Below are positions 1 through 7,869 of a stretch of 59,300 nt of DNA, in pieces. The DNA comes from an uncultured Verrucomicrobiales bacterium (GTDB lineage Bacteria; Verrucomicrobiota; Verrucomicrobiia; Limisphaerales; Palsa-1400): assembly GCA_903927905.1 (NCBI GenBank), contig CAIYOY010000391.1:1-59300 (forward strand), written 5' to 3'. Below the pieces are notes generated by a model. It was given only the letters and a program-made list of their open reading frames with translations. It ran no database searches and was not told the origin of the DNA. Within the stretch, counting starts at the first letter, position 1; the number at the start of each line of letters is the position of its first letter. The position numbers were made by a program, and so were the translations under genes.

Positions 1-243
1 CGGGCAAGCGGGCCTTGTCCGAACCGAAGGCTTGGGTAAATGATCACGCGTCAGGTGCGCGCCACCCGCTGCGGCTGGTCCCCCACCCCCACACAGCCGC
101 GCTCCGTCCGAAAATTGACCGGCACTTGCAATCGCACCCATAACGGTGGGGTGCGATTTTAAGTGCCGGGCAGGAAGGGGTGATCCGAATAGAGGCTTGG
201 GCAAATTATGACCGGCCAGAAGCGCGCCACCTGCTGCGGGTGA
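1..243. repeat. Imperfect direct repeat pair flanking a hairpin
   Basis: Positions 1-77 and 167-243 align over their whole length with roughly two thirds or more identity. The best conserved parts are an AGGCTTGGG core and a GCGCGCCACC block. Between the copies lies the long hairpin at 119-169. The first copy touches the window edge, so the array may extend further upstream. No ORF with family features occupies this stretch, and it lies downstream of the minus-strand gene at 263. Confidence 0.6.
119..169. terminator. Two-step hairpin, possible terminator or palindromic repeat
   Basis: Nine base pairs (119-127 with 161-169) enclose a 3x3 internal loop, then a second perfect nine base-pair stem (131-139 with 149-157) with a 9-nt loop. 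It lies downstream of the minus-strand oxidoreductase gene and could end its transcript. There is no clear U tract in that direction, so a REP-like palindromic element is equally possible. Confidence 0.45.
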
Positions 244-262
244 GCGGATGCGCGGACCCCAC

Positions 263-1669
263 TCACCCGATCTTTTCCGCCAATTCTGCCGCCGGATAAG
301 TCCAGATTTCCGCCAAGGTGGGATGATAATGCGGCATCATGCTCAACTCCTGCACGGTCATCCGATGGTGCATGGCTGCGACAATCTCGTGGATCAAATC
401 CCCGCCCATCGGCCCGACACACGCGCCGCCGATGATTTCCCCGGTCTTCGGATTGGCCAGCAGTTTCACAAAGCCATCGTTCGCTTCCATGATCATGGAT
501 TTGCCGTGATCGTTGAAGGGATATTGCGCGGCGAGGAAGGGAATTTTTTTGGTGCGCGCTTCTTTCTCGGTCAATCCGACTGAGGCCACCTGGGGATCGG
601 TGAAGGTGACGGTGATCAGAAGGCGGTAATCTATTTTTCTTTTTTTCCGGGGGCGCGCGATATTGTGCGCGGCGATTTCCCCCTGCTCCACGCCGATATG
701 GACAATCTCATGCGGCCCGGTGCAATCGCCGGCGGCGAAGATGTGCGCCGCACTGGTTTGCAATTCTGCGTTGGAGATGATGCGCCCGCGCTCGGTGCGG
801 ACACCGGCCTTTTCCAGAGCCAACGTGGCCGTGTTGGGATTGCGCCCCAGACAGAAAAGAATATCCTCCGCCTGGACGCGTTTGATTTTCCCACCGGATC
901 TAAACGCGATGCCTTTCTTTCCGCCGACTCGAAAGGCTCCGGTCAATTCGGTGCCGGTGAAAAGTTTGATGCCTTCCCGTTGCAAAACTTTGGCGACCAC
1001 GTCGGCCGCATCGGAATCGGATTCACGCAACAGATGTTCGCTGCGTTGAATGACGGTCACCGCCACATCCATCCGGCAGAAAAACTGCGCCAGTTCCAAA
1101 GCGACCGGACCGCCGCCGAGGACGATGAGCGAGCGAGGGAGATGTTTTAGGGACAAGGCTTCGTCACTGGTGATGTAGCCGATTTTTTCCAGATCCGGCA
1201 GTGGTGAGGAAGCCGTGACCGAACCGGTGGCGATGATGAAATGCTTGGCGGTGATGGTTTTTGGAATGGAGCGGGTCATCGGTTCCAATGCGAGAGTATG
1301 GGCATCAAGAAAGCGGGCTTGGGCGCGAAGGAAAGTAAATTTCCCCTTTTCGAGCTGGCCGCGACGGTAATCAGCGAAGTTTTTGATCATCGCCTTTTTC
1401 CGCGCCATGACGGCTTTGAAATCAAAGCCCGCCTTGGGAATGCACAGTCCCCAGGTTTTACCCATGCGCGCGTGGTGCAGGACTTCGGCGGCGTAGAGCA
1501 ACGTTTTGCTGGGCATGCAGCCGCGCAGGATGCAAAGGCCGCTCACTTCCTTGCCGCCTTCAACCACCACAGTTTTCAGTCCCTCACTCGCGCTGACCCG
1601 GGCGGCGGCGTAGCCCGCACTGCCACCACCGAGGATGGCGACATCATAATCAAAATTTACTCGTTTCAT
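263..1669 (-). CDS. Dihydrolipoamide dehydrogenase-like FAD/NAD(P) disulfide oxidoreductase
   Basis: This 468-aa protein has the class I pyridine nucleotide-disulfide reductase plan. An N-terminal FAD-binding GGGSAGYAAARV motif is followed by the redox pair in CILRGCMPSK (Cys-x4-Cys). A second dinucleotide site, VLGGGPVALELAQ, lies in the middle, an FAD-contacting AAGDC comes before the dimerisation domain, and the C-terminal HYHPTLAEIW supplies the His-Glu pair of the partner subunit. It lacks an N-terminal heavy-metal domain and a C-terminal vicinal cysteine pair, so mercuric reductase is unlikely. No 2-oxoacid dehydrogenase genes are nearby, so the physiological disulfide substrate is unknown. 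Length fits the family. It starts at an ATG directly followed by the beta-alpha-beta fold. Confidence 0.85.
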   Translation of the reverse strand: MKRVNFDYDVAILGGGSAGYAAARVSASEGLKTVVVEGGKEVSGLCILRGCMPSKTLLYAAEVLHHARMGKTWGLCIPKAGFDFKAVMARKKAMIKNFADYRRGQLEKGKFTFLRAQARFLDAHTLALEPMTRSIPKTITAKHFIIATGSVTASSPLPDLEKIGYITSDEALSLKHLPRSLIVLGGGPVALELAQFFCRMDVAVTVIQRSEHLLRESDSDAADVVAKVLQREGIKLFTGTELTGAFRVGGKKGIAFRSGGKIKRVQAEDILFCLGRNPNTATLALEKAGVRTERGRIISNAELQTSAAHIFAAGDCTGPHEIVHIGVEQGEIAAHNIARPRKKRKIDYRLLITVTFTDPQVASVGLTEKEARTKKIPFLAAQYPFNDHGKSMIMEANDGFVKLLANPKTGEIIGGACVGPMGGDLIHEIVAAMHHRMTVQELSMMPHYHPTLAEIWTYPAAELAEKIG

Positions 1670-1830
1670 GTTTTAAGAATGGGCGGTTACCAAATTTGGT
1701 GAAAAAAATTCAGTTGCCCCATAAACACCCCGGCTCGCGAGTACGACTCGCCCCACCATTTTCCCAAACTGGGTCACCACTTAAGAATGGCAGCGTTTGA
1801 CATGAACCGCAAGTTGTGGAAAATCAACTC

Positions 1831-2256
1831 ATGCAAAATATTATTTATCCGCGCAGTCCGCGTGAAATGATGGCGGGCTGGGTTTATCTGCCCCGCTTTG
1901 TTGATAAAATCCGCCTGCATCTGGCGGGCAAACTCCACGCCGATTACCAGGAAAATTTTACCAAGGGGTTTGACGGGGCGTGGTTGAAATCAGCGGGGAT
2001 CTCGGCAGAGCAGATCATTGAAGTGGTCAAGAAATCCACGACCGATGGTGAAGTGACGGATTGGGTGGCGAAGAATGTCAAAAAGACGGAGCCGGAAAAG
2101 GCCTCGTTCAACAAGTTCGTCCTGAATCGCGGCAATGATGGCGATGAAGCCGTTGCGGCCCGGCTCAAATCGCGCAAGGAAGAAGCCGGCTTGGGCCAGC
2201 GCTATGACATCCTGACCTTCGTAGATTTTATTGATGCGGACGAAAAGCGGATCTGA
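1831..2256 (+). CDS. DUF5069 domain protein
   Basis: A 141-aa soluble protein beginning near PRSPREMMAGWVYLPR, the hallmark opening of DUF5069, followed by DKIRLHLAGKLHADYQ and a mainly helical body with no catalytic motif I can name. The family is common in Verrucomicrobiota and Planctomycetota, and its function is unknown to me. A GTG at 1816 is an in-frame alternative start adding five residues. The ATG at 1831 is preferred because the conserved block begins soon after it. It stands alone, with a strong hairpin 14 bp after the stop codon. Confidence 0.8.
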   Translation: MQNIIYPRSPREMMAGWVYLPRFVDKIRLHLAGKLHADYQENFTKGFDGAWLKSAGISAEQIIEVVKKSTTDGEVTDWVAKNVKKTEPEKASFNKFVLNRGNDGDEAVAARLKSRKEEAGLGQRYDILTFVDFIDADEKRI

Positions 2257-2269
2257 GTCGATCGGCTTT

Positions 2270-2297
2270 GCAAAATAGAAATTGATTTCTATTTTGC
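2270..2297. terminator. Perfect 13-bp A/T-rich hairpin after DUF5069 gene
   Basis: Positions 2270-2282 pair perfectly with 2285-2297 around a 2-nt loop. It lies just downstream of the stop codon at 2256 and probably ends that transcript. There is no downstream T run, but the stem itself ends in a U-rich strand. Confidence 0.6.
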
Positions 2298-2371
2298 ATG
2301 GGCTTGGAAAAATCCCGGATATTACACGGGCCGCGATTAAAGACGGGTGATTTCGCCCTGTGCGCAAGAAG

Positions 2372-2471
2372 AAAGCGGCAGAGGACTGGCCGCAGTCCAA
2401 GACGCTTCGCGCGTTAGGACGTTTTCAAAATAGCGACAGCTTTTGGACTGCGGCCAGTCCTCTGCCGCTTT
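2372..2471. repeat. Miniature inverted-repeat element, 29-bp arms
   Basis: Arms at 2372-2400 and 2443-2471 are perfect 29-bp reverse complements around a 42-bp spacer. A second element with different arm sequence but the same 29-bp arm length is at 40407-40515. There is no ORF inside. It lies in a 310-bp gap between two convergent genes that contains only this element and two simple hairpins. Confidence 0.8.
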
Positions 2472-2522
2472 TCGGTTGCACCCACCTATAATCACGCCGT
2501 TATGCTCCTGATTTACAAGGCT

Positions 2523-2557
2523 TTGCCTACTTCAAAGTCAAACTTTGAAGTAGGCAA
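2523..2557. terminator. Perfect 16-bp hairpin between convergent genes
   Basis: Positions 2523-2538 pair perfectly with 2542-2557 around a 3-nt CAA loop. It sits 9 bp beyond the stop codon of the minus-strand oxidoreductase gene that ends at 2567. It is probably a terminator for that transcript, possibly serving both directions, although no T tract follows. Confidence 0.65.
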
Positions 2558-2566
2558 GGTGGCTGA

Positions 2567-4027
2567 TCAAACCTTTTCCGGCACGACGAAGGGCTTGCGG
2601 TAGTGGCGCGTGACCAGTTCGTTGGCGGCGCTGTTGTCCACGAATTTTTCGGCGGCGGGATCGAACGTGAGATGCATGCCGAGGGTGGCCTCGTTTTTTT
2701 TCAGGTCCACGTTGTTGGCGGCGAGATGTTCGGCCATGCGATCGAAGGTTGCGGTGGCGGCGCTGTTGCCTTTGATCTGTTCGCGAATTTCATCGGGCGA
2801 ATGTTTCGCGCCGACGCGATAGGAAATGTTGGCGGTGTGGCAAAGGGTGGCGGAAATGTGGCCTTCCAAAATGTCGGCGTTCAAATCCTTCACCTTGCGA
2901 CTGCGCACGGCATGGATGAAATTACCGAAATGATTTTCGTCGCCGGCAAATTTTTTTATTTCCTTGCCGTCGTTGTCGAACGCCGATGCCTTGCCATAAT
3001 TTGAGCTTACCACCATGCGCCCGCCTTCACATTCGATGATGGTGCCGATGCCCGCGCCTTCATAAGTGTCCATTTGTTTGGAGCCAGCCTTTTCGGGCAA
3101 GCCGCGCACTTCAAAAATGAGCGGGGCTTTGGCGTAATCATGATAAGCCATCAGGGTGTTAGGCGTCTCGGCATCGTCTTGATAGCCGAGGCGTCCGCCG
3201 ATGGAAATCACCTTGGGCGCGGCCGTTTTTTCGCCCAGGAACCAGCGGGCGACATCCATCTGATGCACGCCTTGATTGCCGAGGTCGCCCGCACCGTAGG
3301 CCCAAAACCAATGCCATTCGTAATGGATGGAACCGAATTTAGCGGAGTTGCGGTGAGGTGGATCTTTCGGGGCCGGCCCGCACCAAAGATCGTAATCCAA
3401 ACCGACGGGAATCGGTTGCGCCCCGGAGGTTTTGCCGATGCTGGCGCGGGGCTTGTAACAAAGGCCGCGCGCGATTTTAATTTTTCCCAGGTGGCCTTGA
3501 TTCACCCATTCAACCGCTTGTTTGATCGCGGTGCTGGAGCGGGCCTGAGTGCCGCATTGCACGATCTTGGAATATTTGCGCGCCGCCGCCACGATTTGTC
3601 CGCCTTCCCAAATATTATGCGACACTGGTTTTTCCACATAGACATCTTTGCCCGCCTGAATGCCCCAGATGGCCGCGAGGGCATGCCAGTGGTTTGGCGT
3701 GGCGATGGAAATGGCATCCACATTTTTATTTTCCAAAAGCTTGCGGATGTCGGTGTAAGATTCGACCGGAATTCCGCCCGCTTTCAGGCCGACGGCTTCC
3801 TTGTCCAAAACATTTTTATCCACATCGCACAAGGCGACGAGACGGACCCCTTTGAGTTTGGTGATGGAATTGATATGGTCCTTGCCCCGGCCATGAAAGC
3901 CGACCACGGCCATGCGGATGTCGTTGTTGGCCCCGGCGACTTGCGACCAACTGCTGGCGGGAAGACCGAGCGCGGCGGAGGCGAGGGCGGTGCGTTGGAG
4001 AAAACTGCGACGTGAAATAGGGTTCAT
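2567..4027 (-). CDS. Tat-exported Gfo/Idh/MocA family oxidoreductase
   Basis: A 486-aa protein opening with a twin-arginine signal (ISRRSFLQ followed by a small-residue hydrophobic stretch), so folding and cofactor loading before export to the periplasm are likely. After it come a dinucleotide-binding region starting IRMAVVGFHGRGKDH, the EKPVSH motif typical of Gfo/Idh/MocA dehydrogenases, and a long C-terminal substrate domain. Such proteins use NAD(P) on sugars or cyclitols, and the actual substrate cannot be read here. It starts 6 bp after the end of the PmoA-like gene and is surely cotranscribed with it. This pairing is common in PVC bacteria and suggests a shared sugar-degradation role. 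Confidence 0.88.
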   Translation of the reverse strand: MNPISRRSFLQRTALASAALGLPASSWSQVAGANNDIRMAVVGFHGRGKDHINSITKLKGVRLVALCDVDKNVLDKEAVGLKAGGIPVESYTDIRKLLENKNVDAISIATPNHWHALAAIWGIQAGKDVYVEKPVSHNIWEGGQIVAAARKYSKIVQCGTQARSSTAIKQAVEWVNQGHLGKIKIARGLCYKPRASIGKTSGAQPIPVGLDYDLWCGPAPKDPPHRNSAKFGSIHYEWHWFWAYGAGDLGNQGVHQMDVARWFLGEKTAAPKVISIGGRLGYQDDAETPNTLMAYHDYAKAPLIFEVRGLPEKAGSKQMDTYEGAGIGTIIECEGGRMVVSSNYGKASAFDNDGKEIKKFAGDENHFGNFIHAVRSRKVKDLNADILEGHISATLCHTANISYRVGAKHSPDEIREQIKGNSAATATFDRMAEHLAANNVDLKKNEATLGMHLTFDPAAEKFVDNSAANELVTRHYRKPFVVPEKV

Positions 4028-4033
4028 AGATTT

Positions 4034-5003
4034 TTACTTATGTTTGCTCGGATTGGCGTATTCTTGATAGAGCGCGGCGACGCGGGCCTGTTGCTCATCG
4101 CCTTCGTGCAGGTAAAAACGGTAACGGAACGTCACGCTTTTACCGGCGGCAATGGTCAAATTACCCGCGCCTGCTGCTTTCTTTTCAAAATCATGGATAC
4201 CAAATGGATTGGCCGCAAACAATCCATAATAGCGCACATGCCACCAGGTTGGGTGGCGCGGGTTTTCGGGGGGAATCAAAAATAGCCATGCCGACAATCT
4301 TTCCTTCCACCGGGCCGTAATAATCACACCAATCCGCTCGTTTGCCCCACGTCTCTGCGTCGCGCACGCCGGTGCTCATGACAATATGGCCATCGCCGGG
4401 TTTGTTTTTGCCGTGGGTCAGCCGCATGGTTTCAGCTAGGCGCGCGGCCATGGAACCTTCTTTGGTGTCGCCGAAAGTGACCGGTTTGTCTTTGGGCGCT
4501 TGGAGGGTGATCTCGAAATCGAACAGGCGTTCATTGCCGGGGCGATTGTAGAAACGGATAGTCCGCTCATCCGTGCAAACTATTGAACCATCATTGGCCA
4601 CCCAATTATTCAGCGAGCGGATGACCCCGGATTTCTGGCCGGATTTGATCTCCAGGAATTTTTGATGGAGGGTTTTGCAATAACCTTTTTGTTCCGACCA
4701 AAAATCCAGTCCATTGACCGCACCGTGCGCATACCAGAGCGAGTGATGATGGGGATGATCGTGTTCTTCGTCGGGGATGGTTTCCTGCGGCCAATGCCGG
4801 GTCATGGGCAATTCACCGGGGCCGAGCAGCGGATAGCAATAGGGCCGGGGGACATCTTTGAAGTAATATTCGGTGAACAGTTTTCCGCCGATTTCCACGC
4901 GGAGTTTGTTTTCCTGTTGGGTGATTTTGACGCCGTCGGCAGCCATGGCACTGTTGGCGGACACGAAGGCCGCCAAGAAAATGATTCGCCATGGGTTGAA
5001 CAT
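4034..5003 (-). pseudogene. DUF6807 (PmoA-like) secreted protein, frameshifted
   Basis: Translation from ATG 5003 gives a signal peptide (MFNPWRIIFLAAFVSANSAM) and the DUF6807 body with PRPYCYPLLGP and the His-rich HDHPHHHSLWYAHG. Near the end the frame runs into a stop at 4191, while the expected C-terminus (PENPRHPTWWHVRYYG, then NPFGIHDFEKKA) continues in another frame to 4034. The switch point is a run of six G on the plus strand at 4268-4273. Five would give an unbroken FDSPENPRHP reading. So there is one extra base, either a true mutation or a homopolymer consensus error. The family is annotated as methane oxygenase PmoA by name only, and a role with the adjacent oxidoreductase is inferred. 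A longer upstream start at 5087 lacks signal-peptide logic. Confidence 0.8.
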
Positions 5004-5166
5004 GGTTCCATGCTGCGACAATTGCCGGGCGGACGCAATAGCAGTTAGCGAGGCAAAACCAGCGCGTTTTCCACCTCCGTCACACAATTGTCACATTTGC
5101 GGGATTGCCTTGGGGCGGGGTTTGGGCAGACTGGAGCCGCTTAAAAAAACAAACTAAAACAAGCCC

Positions 5167-5796
5167 ATGTTTTCACTGCAAAAACTCTTCGGCAAAGACC
5201 ACGAATTCTTCAACCTGTTGGAAGCCAGCGCGGAACAATGTCATGTCAGTGTTCAAGCCCTGCAACGGATCATGGCCAATAAGTCCGGCACCTTGACCTT
5301 GGACGAATTGATCGCCACGCGCCGCAAGGGCAAGGAAATCAACAATCAGATCACCGAACTGCTCTCGCGCGCCTCGGTCACGGCGCTGGACTTGGAAGAT
5401 ATCGAAGCCCTGTCCAACTCGCTCTATAAAATCCCCAAGACGGTGGAAAAATTCGCCGAGCGGTACATTCTTAGTTATTCCGAAGTCAAAGAGGTGGATT
5501 TTTCCAAGCAAATCGCCTTGTTGGATCAAGCGACGACGATTCTGGTCGAAATGCTCAAACATTTGCGTGACCAATCGCAGGTGGAAAAGCTGGCGGAACA
5601 GAATGGACTGCTGCAAGGCGTGGAAGGCCAGGCGGATGATTTCATGCTGGTTTTGTTGAAAGACCTTTACAGCCGGAAGCATGACCCCGTCAAAGTGGTC
5701 ATCCTGAAAGACCTTTATGAGTTACTGGAAAAAGTAGTGGACCGCTGCCGCGATGCTGGCAATGTGATCTCGAACATTTTCCTGAAAAATTCCTAG
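5167..5796 (+). CDS. DUF47 (PhoU-related) phosphate transport accessory protein
   Basis: A 209-aa, predominantly helical protein of the DUF47 family, recognised from its opening (MFSLQKLFGKDHEFFNLLE) and its repeated acidic/basic heptad-like helices. DUF47 proteins resemble PhoU and are usually encoded directly before PiT-type phosphate permeases, as here: only 7 bp separate it from the next gene. The likely role is regulation of phosphate uptake through that permease at the inner face of the membrane. No membrane segment or signal peptide is present. The start ATG is the first codon of the conserved opening. Confidence 0.88.
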   Translation: MFSLQKLFGKDHEFFNLLEASAEQCHVSVQALQRIMANKSGTLTLDELIATRRKGKEINNQITELLSRASVTALDLEDIEALSNSLYKIPKTVEKFAERYILSYSEVKEVDFSKQIALLDQATTILVEMLKHLRDQSQVEKLAEQNGLLQGVEGQADDFMLVLLKDLYSRKHDPVKVVILKDLYELLEKVVDRCRDAGNVISNIFLKNS

Positions 5797-5803
5797 AACG
5801 CGC

Positions 5804-6886
5804 ATGTCCTTTTTGCTGCTTCTATTTCTGGCCCTGGCGATGGTGCTGGTGTTCACCTACACCAACGGCTTTCACGATGCGGCCAACGCCATCGCCACCG
5901 TTGTGGCCACGCGCGTGATGACGCCCGAACTGGCCGTGATCTGGGGCGCGTTCTGGAATCTGGTCGGCGCCCTCGGTGGCACGGCGGTGGCCAAGACGAT
6001 CGGCGCGGGATTGGTAGATACGACTTATGTGACGCTGACCACGATTTTATGCGCGATGATCGCGGGGGCCATCTGGAACATCACCACCTGGTTTTTTGGG
6101 TTGCCGACGAGTTCGAGCCATTCGTTGTTGGGCGGGTTGTTCGGCGCAGCCCTGGGTTCGGCGGGAAGCTGGAAGGTTTTGATCTGGTCGGTGACGGAAA
6201 CGAAAGACGGACACACGGTGATGAACGGGATTTATCCAAAGATCATCATCCCGATGGTTTCATCGCCCATCGCCGGGTTTTTCGGCGGGTTTTTGATCAT
6301 GGGGCTGTTGTTTTTGTTGATCCGTCCGATCCGCCGCAAATTGGTCAATTCGTTGTTTGGACAATTACAGATCGTCAGTTGCACTTACATGGCGTGGGCG
6401 CACGGTTTTGCCGATGGACAAAAAACCATGGGCATCATGGCGCTGGCGGTGTTTGCGGCGACGAAGACGGGGAACCTAGATCATTTGCCGGCGTCGCTCC
6501 ATTTTCTTTACTCGCCGAAATTCGAGATCGCCACATGGATGAAATGGTCGTGTGCCCTCGCCATGGCGGCGGGAACTTATGTGGGTGGATGGAAAATCAT
6601 CAAGACATTGGGCGAAAAACTGGTGGTCTTGAAACCGGTCAACGGATTTGCGGCGGAAACGACCGGGGCGACGATTTTGCTGGTGACCGGGATGCTGGGG
6701 ATGCCGGTTTCGACGACTCATTCAATCACCACCGCGATCATGGGTGTGGGTTGTGCCAAGCGATTCAGCGCGCTGGACTGGATCATTGCGGAACGGATTG
6801 TGTGGGCGTGGGTGATGACGATTCCAGCAGCGGGTGCGATCGGGTATCTGCTGGTGCGGTTGCTGGGAACAATGGGGATGCATTGA
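5804..6886 (+). CDS. PiT-family inorganic phosphate permease
   Basis: A 360-aa integral membrane protein with the two PiT signatures, one in each half: NGFHDAANAIATVVATRVM near the N-terminus and GMPVSTTHSITTAIMGVG near the C-terminus. About ten hydrophobic helices are visible. PiT carriers import divalent metal-phosphate complexes or phosphate with H+ or Na+. A hydrophilic stretch around residues 130-150 forms the central loop. It is translated right after the DUF47 gene, so the pair forms one transcription unit. There is no sign of damage. Confidence 0.9.
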   Translation: MSFLLLLFLALAMVLVFTYTNGFHDAANAIATVVATRVMTPELAVIWGAFWNLVGALGGTAVAKTIGAGLVDTTYVTLTTILCAMIAGAIWNITTWFFGLPTSSSHSLLGGLFGAALGSAGSWKVLIWSVTETKDGHTVMNGIYPKIIIPMVSSPIAGFFGGFLIMGLLFLLIRPIRRKLVNSLFGQLQIVSCTYMAWAHGFADGQKTMGIMALAVFAATKTGNLDHLPASLHFLYSPKFEIATWMKWSCALAMAAGTYVGGWKIIKTLGEKLVVLKPVNGFAAETTGATILLVTGMLGMPVSTTHSITTAIMGVGCAKRFSALDWIIAERIVWAWVMTIPAAGAIGYLLVRLLGTMGMH

Positions 6887-6911
6887 AGATTGCCCTTTGC
6901 TATATCCCAAG

Positions 6912-6940
6912 TTGACGCAGGCTTTTTTTGGTAGGATACT
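6912..6940 (+). promoter_or_regulatory. Sigma70-like promoter, probably leaderless
   Basis: TTGACG at 6912-6917 and GATACT at 6935-6940 are separated by exactly 17 bp. The ATG of the next gene is at 6947, so initiation 6-8 nt after the -10 box would fall at the start codon itself and give a leaderless or nearly leaderless mRNA. Confidence 0.55.
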
Positions 6941-6946
6941 CACTAC

Positions 6947-7348
6947 ATGCCGACCGACATCGCAAAATCGAAGGTTACGCCGGACCAGATTCTTCAAGAC
7001 ATGGCCCGGTTGACCACTCGCCAATTGGAAAGAGTCATTGAACAGGCGGCTTTTTTACGGCTGCAAAAAAGCAAAGTTGCTTTGTCGGCCAGAGAATCAA
7101 ATTTGTTGCAGATCATCAATCGTGGATTAACTGCGGAAAAAAGCGCACGTTTGGATGAACTTCAGGCCCGGCTTCGGGACGAAACGATTGGAGAACGCGA
7201 ACACGCTCAATTACTGCGGCTGACTGAAGAATTGGAAAGATTGGGTGCGGAACGATTGAAAGCGCTTATTGAATTGTCGGCCATCCGCAAGACTTCGGTG
7301 GCGCAGTTGATGGAGGAACTGAATCTGGCGGAAGCTGCTTATGCCTGA
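6947..7348 (+). CDS. Small helical protein encoded with an HNH nuclease
   Basis: A 133-aa protein that I do not recognise as a named family. It is rich in Lys, Glu, Arg and Leu and is predicted to be almost entirely helical, probably coiled coil (LDELQARLRDETIGEREHAQ and onward). It has no signal peptide, membrane helix or cysteine. Its stop overlaps the start of the HNH gene by 8 bp, so the two are translationally coupled and probably act together. A partner or immunity-like role is only a guess. A good sigma70-like promoter lies immediately upstream. Confidence 0.75.
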   Translation: MPTDIAKSKVTPDQILQDMARLTTRQLERVIEQAAFLRLQKSKVALSARESNLLQIINRGLTAEKSARLDELQARLRDETIGEREHAQLLRLTEELERLGAERLKALIELSAIRKTSVAQLMEELNLAEAAYA

Positions 7349-7763
7349 CCGCCTTGATGCGCGGACTCGCCGCTTGGTGGCTGAACGGGCAAATTTTCTT
7401 TGTGAATATTGTCTGACTCCGGCCGGCTTGGCTCCTTCACCTTTTTCTTCGGAACATATCATTCCTCGCAGTAAAGGCGGAACCAGCGCGGCGGAAAATT
7501 TGGCTTTTTCCTGCCAGGGATGCAATGGTCATAAAGCTTCAAAAACCAATGCGGCCGATCCAGTTACCCGAAAACCTGCGGATCTGTTTCATCCTCGCAA
7601 ACAGAAATGGCATGATCATTTTGAATGGATGGCCAATGGCACTGGCATCGAAGGTAAAAGTTCCGTCGGACGAGCCACGGTCGGCGCGCTGCAACTAAAT
7701 CGGCCCGGGTTGAAAAACCTGCGCCGACTTATGGTGATCGCCGGAATTCATCCGCCCAAGTAA
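7341..7763 (+). CDS. HNH endonuclease
   Basis: A 140-aa protein with a complete HNH domain. Zinc-binding pairs Cys21-x2-Cys24 and Cys58-x2-Cys61 flank SSEHIIPRSKGGTSAAENLA, which provides His39 and Asn53, and the third element is CNGHK. The family covers homing, restriction and repair-type nicking or cleaving enzymes. Nothing in the flanks (no methyltransferase, no phage genes) fixes the target. The C-terminal part, about residues 85-140, is family-specific and ends PGLKNLRRLMVIAGIHPPK. It is coupled to the preceding small gene. Confidence 0.88.
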   Translation: MPDRLDARTRRLVAERANFLCEYCLTPAGLAPSPFSSEHIIPRSKGGTSAAENLAFSCQGCNGHKASKTNAADPVTRKPADLFHPRKQKWHDHFEWMANGTGIEGKSSVGRATVGALQLNRPGLKNLRRLMVIAGIHPPK

Positions 7764-7869
7764 ATTTAAAGTTCTTTTTGGGTGATGACGATTCCGGCAG
7801 GAGTGGTTAAGGTGTTTCCGTGAGAATTATGGAAACGCCAAAATTATTAGGCCAGCAATACCCTGCCCG

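Noticed and set aside
263-1669. Mercuric reductase identity for the disulfide oxidoreductase
   Set aside because: No N-terminal metal-binding domain, no C-terminal Cys-Cys pair and no mer genes nearby.
3074-4015. A 313-codon plus-strand frame opposite the Tat-exported oxidoreductase
   Set aside because: Antisense shadow of a well supported gene with signal peptide and EKP motif.
6049-6915. A 288-codon plus-strand frame overlapping the PiT gene
   Set aside because: Another frame of a clear permease gene, with no hydrophobic pattern or motif of its own.
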